Below are positions 26,761 to 35,700 of a DNA stretch of 64,000 nucleotides, in pieces. The notes beneath the pieces were generated by a model that saw nothing but the letters and a program-made list of their open reading frames with translations, was not told the DNA's origin and made no database searches. Position 1 is the stretch's first letter. Every line of letters starts with the position of its first letter. The DNA comes from Micromonospora coerulea (GTDB lineage: Bacteria; Actinomycetota; Actinomycetes; Mycobacteriales; Micromonosporaceae): positions 1 through 64,000 of the forward strand of contig NZ_JAEMUW010000024.1 of assembly GCF_016598485.1 (NCBI RefSeq), in the 5' to 3' direction. Position numbers and translations under genes: made by a program.

Positions 26761-28215
26761 ATGACCACCACTACTGAGCCCGTCGCCGCCAGTCCCACAC
26801 TGGCCCGTAGCCCGCACCGCCGCGTCAAGGTCGGACTCGTAGCGGGCGGGCTCGGGGCGTACTGGCCACAGTTTCCCGACCTGCTGCCGCAACTGCAGCG
26901 GTCGGCCGCCCGGGTGAGCGAGAAGATGCAAGACCTCGGTGCGGACGTCGTCGACGTCGGCTTCATCTCCGATGCGCAGGAGGGTGCGGCGGCGGCGGAG
27001 AAGCTGCGGGTCGCCGACTGCGACATCATCGTCGGCTTCCTCACCACCTACATGACCGCGACGATGCTCCTGCCGATCGCCCAGCGCAGCGACGCGCCGG
27101 TGCTGCTCATCAACCTGCAGCCGACCGAGGCGATGAACCACGCGAGCTTCGACACCGGGCAGTGGCTTGCCTACTGCGGCGCCTGCCCACTGCCGGAAAT
27201 GGCCAACACCTTCACCCGCTGCGGCATTCCGTTCCGATCCGTCTCGGGTTACCTGGAGGACGAGCGAGCCTGGGCGCGGATCGCGCGCTGGGTGAAGGCC
27301 GCCGGCGTACGGGCTGCTCTGCGGCGCGGCAGACACGGCCTGATGGGGCACCTCTACCCCGGCATGCTGGACGTCTCCACCGATCTGACCATGGTGCCGG
27401 CCAACTTCGGCGGGCACATGGAGGTCGTAGAGTTCGACGACCTGCGCGTACGCGTCAACGCCGCAACCGACGAGCAGGTCCGCGCCAAGATGGAGCAGGC
27501 GCGGGAGACCTTCGAGGTCACCGACTCCGTCGTCGACGAGGACTTCCAGTGGGCCGCGCGTGTGTCGGTCGGCCTCGACCGGCTGGTCGATGACTTCGAG
27601 CTGGACAGCCTGGCCTACTACCACCGCGGCCTGGAAGGCGAGCAGCACGAGCGGCTCGGCGCCGGCATGATCCTCGGGGCCTCCCTGCTCACCGCGCGCG
27701 GCATCCCGGCGGCCGGCGAGTACGAGCTGCGCACGTCGCTGGCGATGCTCATCATGGACCGGCTCGGTGCCGGCGGGTCGTTCACGGAGCTGCAGGCGCT
27801 GAACTTCTTCGACAACGTGGTGGAGATGGGCCACGACGGCCCGGCGCATCTCGCGATCAGCGAGGGCAAGCCGCTGCTGCGCGGGCTCGGCGTGTACCAC
27901 GGCAAGCGGGGCTGGGGCGTCTCGGTCGAGTTCGACGTCAAGCACGGCCCGGTGACGGCCTTCGGCGTCGGGCAGACCCGCGACGGGCGGTACACGTTCC
28001 TGGCGTCCGAGGGCACAGTTGTCGCCGGGCCGCTGCTCCAGATCGGGAACACCACCTCGCGCGTGGACTTCGGCTGTGACCCGGGCGAGTGGACCGACGC
28101 GTGGAGCGCGAGCGGGGTGGGACATCACTGGGCGCTCGGGACCGGGCACCAGGTGGCCGAGTTGAGAGCGGTCGCGGAGCTGCTCGACGTCGAGTTCCGC
28201 GAGCTGCGGGTATGA
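26761..28215 (+). CDS. L-arabinose/L-fucose isomerase-family protein of unknown substrate
   Basis: The protein has 484 aa. It belongs to the fucose/arabinose isomerase fold: VKVGLVAGGLGAYWPQFPDL, VGFLTTYMTATMLLPIAQRS, NLQPTEAMNHASFDTGQWLA, and the C-terminal metal-site region FFDNVVEMGHDGPAHLAIS. The length fits an AraA-like enzyme, but several AraA segments differ, so it may be an isomerase for another aldose such as L-arabinose, L-fucose or a methylated deoxy sugar. It shares the operon with rhaI, which already covers rhamnose. This suggests a second sugar released from the same polysaccharide. AAAGGACCAGGAC precedes the start. Confidence 0.75.
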   Translation: MTTTTEPVAASPTLARSPHRRVKVGLVAGGLGAYWPQFPDLLPQLQRSAARVSEKMQDLGADVVDVGFISDAQEGAAAAEKLRVADCDIIVGFLTTYMTATMLLPIAQRSDAPVLLINLQPTEAMNHASFDTGQWLAYCGACPLPEMANTFTRCGIPFRSVSGYLEDERAWARIARWVKAAGVRAALRRGRHGLMGHLYPGMLDVSTDLTMVPANFGGHMEVVEFDDLRVRVNAATDEQVRAKMEQARETFEVTDSVVDEDFQWAARVSVGLDRLVDDFELDSLAYYHRGLEGEQHERLGAGMILGASLLTARGIPAAGEYELRTSLAMLIMDRLGAGGSFTELQALNFFDNVVEMGHDGPAHLAISEGKPLLRGLGVYHGKRGWGVSVEFDVKHGPVTAFGVGQTRDGRYTFLASEGTVVAGPLLQIGNTTSRVDFGCDPGEWTDAWSASGVGHHWALGTGHQVAELRAVAELLDVEFRELRV

Positions 28216-28233
28216 GCGGAGGGAGGCAGGCAC

Positions 28234-28449
28234 GTGGACGCCCCAGGCGTGCCACGTTCTGATCTGTCCGAGGACGATGTCGCACTCCTCGCGCTGCTCG
28301 CGCGAGGACTGTCACTGGACGCCGTCGCCCGGCGCCTCGAGATGTCGGAGCGGACGGTGCGCCGGCGTACTCGGATGATCTGCGACCGACTAGGCGTGAC
28401 CACGCCGATCGAGGCGGTGGTCTGGGCCGCCCGCCGCCATCTGATCTGA
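28234..28449 (+). CDS. Stand-alone LuxR-type HTH protein
   Basis: The protein has 71 aa from GTG 28234, with GGAGGGAGG just upstream. It consists almost only of a GerE/LuxR-like HTH: LSEDDVALLALLARGLSLDA, RRLEMSERTVRRRTRMICDR and LGVTTPIEAVVWAARR. There is no receiver, PAS or ligand-binding domain. It is the last gene before a terminator in the rhamnose operon and starts 18 bp after the isomerase gene. It could be a local DNA-binding regulator that pairs with another protein; the function is unknown. Confidence 0.75.
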   Translation: MDAPGVPRSDLSEDDVALLALLARGLSLDAVARRLEMSERTVRRRTRMICDRLGVTTPIEAVVWAARRHLI

Positions 28450-28454
28450 TCTGA

Positions 28455-28487
28455 CCGCCCGGTGGCGGATCCGTGGCCACCGGGCGG
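28455..28487 (+). terminator. Hairpin terminator after the rhamnose catabolic operon
   Basis: CCGCCCGGTGGC (28455-28466) pairs perfectly over 12 bp with 28476-28487 across a 9-nt loop, 6 bp after the HTH stop codon. The 223-bp gap to the next gene also contains the dyad and operator at 28613-28643 and nothing else recognised. Confidence 0.85.
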
Positions 28488-28612
28488 AGCTGAGCCGGTC
28501 CGGCTGCCATCCGGTCGCCGAGTTCAGGCTGGCGTCCTGACGTCCCCGTAACCGGCCCTGCAGTGGCCGGATCTGGACAGGGGGTTGTGCTACGTGTTTC
28601 CGGTCGGTTAAG

Positions 28613-28643
28613 AAGTGACCGTTGTCACTTTGAAACGTTCTAA
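28613..28643 (+). promoter_or_regulatory. Dyad plus TTGAAACG operator before the first GH78 gene
   Basis: AAGTGAC (28613-28619), CGTT, GTCACTT (28624-28630) is a perfect 7-bp-arm dyad. It abuts TTGAAACGTTCTAA (28630-28643), the locus operator, which ends 29 bp before the start codon. Two different proteins, or one protein at tandem sites, could bind here. Confidence 0.55.
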
Positions 28644-28672
28644 TACGAGGATCGAGCGAGAGGACCGCGGGC

Positions 28673-31600
28673 ATGAGACTTGCATCGGGCCGGATCCGCA
28701 TCCCCGTGGCGATCTTCGCCGCAGGCGTCGTCGCCGCGGCGGTGACGTGGGCAGCGCCCGTCGCGGCGGCTCCCGCCGCCACGGCGTCGGTTCTCTCGGT
28801 CGGCGCCCTCACCGCGGACTCACTCGCCGACCCGCTCGGCATTGAGGACCCGACACCCTCGCTGACCTGGCAGCTGTCCGCCACGCGGCGCAACGCCGTC
28901 CAGACCGCCTACCAGACGCTCGTGGCGTCCAGCCCGCAGCGGCTCGCCGCCGGGGACGGTGACATGTGGGACAGCGGAAAGGTCGCCTCGAACCGATCCG
29001 TGGGCGTCCGCTACGAGGGCAAACCGCTGCACTCCCGCCAGCGGGTCTACTGGGCCGTGCGCGCCTGGGACGCCGACGACCGTCCGTCGCCCTGGAGCGG
29101 CACCGGCTCCTGGGAGACCGGGCTGCTCAAGCCCACCGACTGGTCGGCCCGCTGGATCGCCAACCCCGCCTGGCTCGCACACACCAACCCCGTCACCGTC
29201 ACGTTCCCCGCCCGGCACGGGCGTTACGTGCGGCTGGACGTCACCCGACTCGGTAAGCCGATCAAGGAAGGCTGGCCGTACCCCGTCTCGCGGCTCCAAC
29301 TGGCCGAGATGCAGGTGTACGGCGCCGGTCAGCTGCTCTCCGGCGACGCCGTCGCGAAGGCCTCCGAGTCCTTCGAGATCCCCGGCAACTGGACTCTGCA
29401 GGCGATCCACGACGGCCGGCTGACCACCGACGGCCCGCCGATGGGCTACACCAGCTACGAGCGGCAGTACCAGGACCTGGACGGCTCGATCTGGCTCGAA
29501 CTCGACCTCGGCCGCGACACCGACGTCGACAAGCTGGTGCTGTACCCGCGCACGGACACCCTCACGGCGGACGGCTCCACGCCGAACTTCCCCGAGAACT
29601 ACACGGTGCAGGTGCGGGCCGCGGACGAGGCCGCGGCAACGGTCGTGGCCACCGTGACCGGTCAGGCCGCACCGAAGCCGCCGGCCAAACCCGGCGCCAT
29701 GCCGCTGTTCACGAAGACCTTCACCGTGGACAAGCCGATCGCACAGGCCCGGCTCTACGCCACCGGCCTCGGGGTCTACGAGGCGCGCCTGAACGGCGCC
29801 AAGGTCGGCGATGCGGTGCTGGAGCCGGCGAACACCGACTACCGCACCCGCATCGAGTACGCGACCCACGACGTGACCGGGCAACTCCGCCAGGGTGCGA
29901 ATGCCCTCGGCTTCGAGCTGGGCAACGGCATCTACAACGTGCCATCGACGCCGGGCCGGTACCAGAAGTTCTCCGGCTCGATGGGCGCGCCGAAGCTCAT
30001 CGCCCAACTGGAGATCACGTACGCGGACGGCACCAACGCCGTGGTCGCCTCCGACGACTCGTGGGTGACCGCTGACGGCCCGACCACCTTCTCCAGCTGG
30101 TACGGCGGAGAGGACTACGACGCCCGGCGGGAGGCCGCCGGTTGGGATCGTCCGGACGGCGACCGAAGCGGCTGGGTGCCGGCGCAGGAGACCACCCCGC
30201 CCACGGCAGGCAGCCGTCTCACCGCCCGCGCGGCACCGCCGATCCGTGCCCAGACGACCCTGAACGCCGTTTCCCGCACCGAGGTCGCCGGGGGTACCTG
30301 GCTCTACGACCTGGGCCGCAACATCGCCGGTTGGCCGCAGGTCACGGTGCGCGGCGCCGCCGGCTCGAAGGTGCGGCTGCGTCCCGCGGAGTCGCTGGCC
30401 AACGGCCGGGTCGACCAGGGCCAGGTCGGCTCCCCGGTGTATTTCGACGTCACGCCCGCCACGGACGCCGCCGTCACCTGGCACCCCCGCTTCATGTACT
30501 ACGGCTTCCGCTACGTCGAGATCTCCGGCACCGACACCCCGCCGGCCCTCGCGGACGTCCAGGGAATCGTGCTGCGGGCCGACAACGAGCGCACCGGCAG
30601 CCTCGAAACCTCCGACCAGATGGTCAACCGGATCCACGACATCGTGAACAAGGCCATCGACGGCAACATGTTCTCCGTCCTCACCGACTGCCCGCACCGG
30701 GAGAAGCTCGGCTGGCTGGAGGAGGCGCACCTCGTCGGCGACGCCCTCACCGCCAACTTCGACCTCGGCGCCTACTACAACAAAATCGTCCGGGACGTCG
30801 AGGACGCTCAACTCGGCAACGGCATGGTGCCGGACATCGCGCCGGAATACACCGTCTTCTCCGGCGGTTTCCGGGACGACCCGAACTGGGGTGGCGCCCT
30901 CATCCTGGTGCCCTGGCAGATGTACCGCTCGTACGGCGACGCGCGGGTGCTGCGCGAGCACTACCCAGCGATGAAAAGCTACATGGACTACCTCGCCAGC
31001 AAAGCGAACGGGCACATCCTCTCCTACGGGCTCGGCGACTGGGTGGCCTTCGACACGAGCACGCCGCTGGCCGTCACCGCGACGACCGCGTACTACCGGT
31101 TCGCCACCGCCATGACACAGATCGCCGAGGCGGTCGGGGACACGGCGGGCAAGGCCGCGTACGCCGAGCGGGCCGAACAGATCCGCAGCGCGTTTAACGC
31201 CAAGTACTTCCATGCCGTTACGAACAGCTACGCGTCCGGTAGCCAGGCCAGCAACGCGCTGCCGCTGTGGGCCGGCATGGTTCCCGCCGACGCCCGGGCG
31301 GCCGTCCTCCAGCACGTCGTCGACGACGTCAAGGCGCGGGGCAACCACCTGTCCACGGGCGAGATCGGCCTGCCCGCCCTGCTGGACGTGCTCGCCGACG
31401 GCGGTCACGCCGACCTGGTCGAAGCGCTGGCCAACAACCCGAGCAGCCCGAGCTACGCCTACCAGGTGCTGCACGGCGCGACCACGCTCACCGAACTGTG
31501 GGACGGACCGACGGCGGGCGCCTCGCAGAACCACTTCATGCTCGGCGCCATCGACGGCTGGTACTACCGGTACCTCGGCGGCATCCGCTCCACGACACCC

Positions 31601-32647
31601 GGCTACCAGACCTTCCTCGTGCAGCCGGAGGTCACCGGCGACATGTCCCACGTACGAGCCGAGCAGCGCTCGCCGTACGGCCGGATCGTCAGCGAGTGGC
31701 GCCGCGACGGGAAGACCCTGCACCTCGACGTCGAGGTGCCCGTCAACAGCAGCGCGACCGTCTCGGTGCCGCTGTTCGGCGAGGGCTCCGGTCGCTGGCG
31801 TGCCTCGGCGACCGCTGGCGCCACGTTCGTCGGCATCGAGGGTGACCGCGCGGTCTACCGGGTCGGCTCGGGTCGATGGTCGTTCATCACCCGCACCCCG
31901 GACACGCCGCCGCAGACGAGCCCGGTGGTCGTCGAGGCGTCCACCGGCCAGGCCGCGGTCGTGCCGGGCTGGAACTCGAACGCGACCTTCCGGTTGGTCA
32001 ACCTCGGCGACACCGAGGTTACGGCGCGGCCGCAGGTCACGGCGTCCGTCGGCTTCACCGCGACCATGGACGCCGACTCGGTCACCGTGCCCGCGGGGCA
32101 GGGCATGGAGGTTCCGGTCGCGATCGAGCGGACCGACCAGGGCACGACGAGCGGCACGGTGAGTCTCGCCGTGGGCACGAGCACAGCGAGCGTGCCCCTC
32201 GTGGCGACCGGCAACCTCACCCGCGTCGCGACAGTGACGGCCTCCAGCACCTGGCCCGGCTTCTCGGCCGCCAAGGCGAACGACGGCGACACTTCCGCGG
32301 CGCGCTGGGACGGCGGCGCCGGCTGGAACGACGGCACCTTCCAGACCTTCCCGGACACCCTGACCGCGACGTGGAGCCGTCCGGTCACCCTCGACCAGGC
32401 CCGGCTCTACACCCACCCCGACGCCCGCTACGCCCTGCGGGACTTCGACGTCCAGGCGTTCGTCGACGGCCAGTGGCGAACGGTGGCGTCCGTGCGCGGC
32501 AACAGCGCGGGCCGGGTGGACACGACGTTCGCCGCCACGAGCACGACCGCGCTGCGGCTGGCCGCGCTGGCCAGCAATGACGGCCAGTTCAGCCGGGTGA
32601 TCGAACTCGAGGCGTACTCCCCAGGCACCTCCCCGCCGACCACCTGA
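28673..32647 (+). CDS. Secreted GH78 alpha-L-rhamnosidase with N-terminal inserted sandwich and discoidin-like C-terminus
   Basis: The protein has 1324 aa with a signal peptide ending near VAAAPA. Order: Fn3-like domain (about 40-165), inserted discoidin-like domain (about 175-335), Bac_rhamnosid_N and concanavalin-like parts (about 345-620), six-hairpin catalytic barrel (about 640-980) with the GH78 motif D672-CPHRE677-KLGW, C-terminal sandwich, NEW3-like Ig domain and a discoidin-like module (about 1185-1315, AGWNDGTFQTFPDTLTATW). In the inserted domain the strand RYVRLDVTRLG and LAEMQVYG come before WLELDLGRDTDVDKLVLYPR, the reverse of the usual discoidin order. The insert occupies the position of the rhamnose-binding CBM67 in Streptomyces SaRha78A. 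It has its own operator and so is probably a separate transcript. Confidence 0.92.
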   Translation: MRLASGRIRIPVAIFAAGVVAAAVTWAAPVAAAPAATASVLSVGALTADSLADPLGIEDPTPSLTWQLSATRRNAVQTAYQTLVASSPQRLAAGDGDMWDSGKVASNRSVGVRYEGKPLHSRQRVYWAVRAWDADDRPSPWSGTGSWETGLLKPTDWSARWIANPAWLAHTNPVTVTFPARHGRYVRLDVTRLGKPIKEGWPYPVSRLQLAEMQVYGAGQLLSGDAVAKASESFEIPGNWTLQAIHDGRLTTDGPPMGYTSYERQYQDLDGSIWLELDLGRDTDVDKLVLYPRTDTLTADGSTPNFPENYTVQVRAADEAAATVVATVTGQAAPKPPAKPGAMPLFTKTFTVDKPIAQARLYATGLGVYEARLNGAKVGDAVLEPANTDYRTRIEYATHDVTGQLRQGANALGFELGNGIYNVPSTPGRYQKFSGSMGAPKLIAQLEITYADGTNAVVASDDSWVTADGPTTFSSWYGGEDYDARREAAGWDRPDGDRSGWVPAQETTPPTAGSRLTARAAPPIRAQTTLNAVSRTEVAGGTWLYDLGRNIAGWPQVTVRGAAGSKVRLRPAESLANGRVDQGQVGSPVYFDVTPATDAAVTWHPRFMYYGFRYVEISGTDTPPALADVQGIVLRADNERTGSLETSDQMVNRIHDIVNKAIDGNMFSVLTDCPHREKLGWLEEAHLVGDALTANFDLGAYYNKIVRDVEDAQLGNGMVPDIAPEYTVFSGGFRDDPNWGGALILVPWQMYRSYGDARVLREHYPAMKSYMDYLASKANGHILSYGLGDWVAFDTSTPLAVTATTAYYRFATAMTQIAEAVGDTAGKAAYAERAEQIRSAFNAKYFHAVTNSYASGSQASNALPLWAGMVPADARAAVLQHVVDDVKARGNHLSTGEIGLPALLDVLADGGHADLVEALANNPSSPSYAYQVLHGATTLTELWDGPTAGASQNHFMLGAIDGWYYRYLGGIRSTTPGYQTFLVQPEVTGDMSHVRAEQRSPYGRIVSEWRRDGKTLHLDVEVPVNSSATVSVPLFGEGSGRWRASATAGATFVGIEGDRAVYRVGSGRWSFITRTPDTPPQTSPVVVEASTGQAAVVPGWNSNATFRLVNLGDTEVTARPQVTASVGFTATMDADSVTVPAGQGMEVPVAIERTDQGTTSGTVSLAVGTSTASVPLVATGNLTRVATVTASSTWPGFSAAKANDGDTSAARWDGGAGWNDGTFQTFPDTLTATWSRPVTLDQARLYTHPDARYALRDFDVQAFVDGQWRTVASVRGNSAGRVDTTFAATSTTALRLAALASNDGQFSRVIELEAYSPGTSPPTT

Positions 32648-32680
32648 GCACCGTAGACAGGCACGAACACCCGCGAGTGG

Positions 32681-32694
32681 TTGAAACGGTCCAA
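32681..32694 (+). promoter_or_regulatory. TTGAAACG-type operator before the long rhamnosidase operon
   Basis: TTGAAACGGTCCAA lies 29 bp before the start codon at 32724, the same distance as the operator before the first GH78 gene. CCAACGTTCA follows and may extend the dyad. Confidence 0.55.
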
Positions 32695-32723
32695 CGTTCA
32701 CGAGGATCCGGAGGCACATCCAC

Positions 32724-35700
32724 ATGAGCTCACGCACCCGGCACGCCTTCCTCGCCTTGTCGCTCGTCGCCCTGGTCGTCTCCCTGGCGCCGCCTCAAGC
32801 GATCGCCGCGAGCGCTTCCGCGCTGAGCGTGACGTCACTGGAGACCGAGCACGCCCACAACCCGCTCGGAATCGACGCAGCCCGCCCACGGCTCGGTTGG
32901 GCCCTGTCATCGTCCGAGCGCGGCCAGCGCCAGTCCGCGTACGAGATCCTCGTCGCCACCTCGCCGAGCGGGCTCGCGCCGGGCGAGGCGGACGTCTGGG
33001 ACAGCGGTCGCGTCAGCTCGAGCGCCACGTTCGACGTGCGCTACGCCGGGCCGGGCCTCGCGTCGCGGACCCGCTACTGGTGGCGGGTCCGCTCCTGGGA
33101 CGCGCAGGGCCGCGCTTCGGGCTTCAGCGCCCCGGCCTGGTTCGAGACGGCCTTCCTCGACGCGGACCAGTGGACCGGCTCGTGGATCGGCGCGCCGGTG
33201 GCCACCGCCGACAAGCCGAGCCTGCAGGGCGCGTCCTGGATCTGGTATCCGGAGGGCGATCCGGGCAGCTCCGCGCCCGCGGCTACCCGCGTGTTCCGGC
33301 GTAGCTTCTCGGTGCCTTCGGTTGCGGAGCTGACCTCGGCCCGGCTGGTCATGACCGGTGACGACGGCTTCACCGCGTGGATCGACGGCACCCAGGTGGC
33401 CAGCGCCGACCCGCGCCCGGAGCTGGAAAGCTGGCGTACACCCGTCGTTGCCGACGTCACCTCGGCGGTCCGGGGCGATGCGAACGTGCTCGCGGTGGCC
33501 GCGACCAACGGCCGGGTAAGCCCGGCCGGCCTGCTCGGCCGGCTGGAGTTGCGCTACGCCGACGGGACGACGACCCAGGTGGACACGGACGGGGCGTGGC
33601 GGTCGGCCACCGGACCGGCCGACGGCTGGCAGCAGGCGGGCTTCGACGACACGGCGTGGCCGGCCGCGAAGGTGATCACCGCCTGGGGTGGCAGCCCGTG
33701 GGGCCAGGTTGCGGTTGCTACCCCGACCGCGCCGGAGCCGTTGCTGCGCAAGGAGTTCGCCGTCCGTGACACGCCCGTACGCCGGGCGCGCCTGTACCTC
33801 AGCGGCGTCGCGTACGCCGAGGCGACGCTCAACGGCCGGCAGACCACCGATGCCGTGCTCGAACCGGGCTTCACCCGCTACGACCGCACCGTTCAGTACG
33901 TCACCCGGGACGTCACGGATACCCTGCGGCCGGGGACCAACGCCCTGGGCGTACGGCTCGGCCGTGGCTTCTACGGCATGACCCAGGCCAACGTCTGGAA
34001 CTGGCACACCACAGCGTGGACCGGCGAGCCGCGCGTGCTCGGCCAACTGGAGATCGAGTACGCCGACGGCACGCGGCAGGTGATCGCCACCGACGGATCC
34101 TGGCGCACGGCGGAGGGGCCGGTGCGGTACGACTCGCTCTACGGTGGCGAGACCTACGACGCCCGTGCCGAGCAGTCCGGCTGGGACGCACCAGGCTTCG
34201 ACGCCGGCGCCTGGCGGCCGGTCGCGGTGGTCACGGCACCGGCCGGTGGACTCATCGCCGAGAGCCAGGAGCCGATCCGGGTCGCCGAGACGCTCCGCCC
34301 GACCAAGGTCACCTCACCGCGCGCCGGCGTGTACGTGTTCCACCTGCCGCGCAACGTCGCGGGGTGGGCGCGGATACGCGCGCGGGGCGCGGGCGGCACC
34401 AAGGTCACCCTGCGTTACGGCGAAACGCTGGACGCCGCCGGCAACCTCGTGTCCGCCAACGGTCTCGTCACCGGCCGATTCCAGACCGACGAGTACGTGC
34501 TGGCCGGGCGCGCCGAGCCGGAGCAATGGGAGTCGCGCTACACCTACAAGGGCTTTCAGTACGTCGAGGTGACCGGCTGGCCCGGCACGCCGACTCTCGA
34601 AGACCTCGACGGCCGGGTCGTCCACACCGACCTCGCCTCGGTCGGAGACTGGTCCAGCTCCCAGCCGCTGTTCGAGACGGTGCGTGAGCTGACCCGGCGC
34701 ACCGTTCTCAACAACGCCCACGGGATCCCCACCGACACGCCGATGTACGAGAAGAACGGCTGGGCCGGCGACGCGCAGCTCATGGCCGAGACCGACATGT
34801 TCGAGTTCGACATGCGGCGGTTCTACGAGAAGTGGCTGGGCGACATCCGGGACAGTCAGGGCGCGGACGGCCTCGTACCGGGCATCGCGCCGGACAACGG
34901 CTGGGGGCTGGGATGGCCCGGCCAGGCACCGCCGTGGGATGCGGCGTACGTGCTGATCCCGTGGGCGATGTACGAGCGCTACGGCGACCGGGACATCCTC
35001 GCGGCGCACTACCCCGACATTCGCAAGTACATCGAGTACGAGATCGGGCGCGCGCCCGGCGGCCTGCACTCGAGCTCGCTCAACGACTACCTCGCTCCCG
35101 GCTACGGCGGGAACAGCCCCGAGGATCCGACCCTGGCAGGCACGGCGTACGCCTACGCGAACGTCTCGGCCATGGCTCAGATCGCGGACGTCCTCGACAA
35201 GGACGCCGACGCCGGGCGCTACCGGGCGGCCGCGGCGCGCATCCGTGATGCCTTCAACGCGGCCTTCCTGCGGGCAGACGCGTACGTGACGTCGTCCGAC
35301 CCGGGCTACCGACAGACCAACAACCTTCTGCCGCTCGCGTTCGACATGGTGCCGGCGGAGAAGGTGGAGCCCGTCGTGGCCCGTCTCGTGCGGGAGATCG
35401 GCGTCAAGGGCGACCACCTCGACACCGGCGCGTTGGGAACGAAGTTCCTGCTCACCGAGCTGACCCGCCGCGGTTACGGCGACCTGGCCTACCGGATCGC
35501 GACGCAGCGCACATACCCCTCCTGGGGCTACTGGGTCGACAACGGCGCGACGTCGCTGTGGGAACGGTGGGACCTCGGCGCGCGCTCTCGTGACCACGCC
35601 TTCCTCGGCGGCGCCATCGGGGAGTGGTTCTACGAAGACCTGGCGGGTATCCGGCCCACCGCGCCCGGCTACGAGCGCTTCGACGTGGCACCCCAGCTGG

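Noticed and set aside
28820..32737. Antisense open frame of about 1300 codons opposite the first GH78 gene
   Set aside because: No domain signature and low-complexity composition typical of antisense frames in high-GC DNA.
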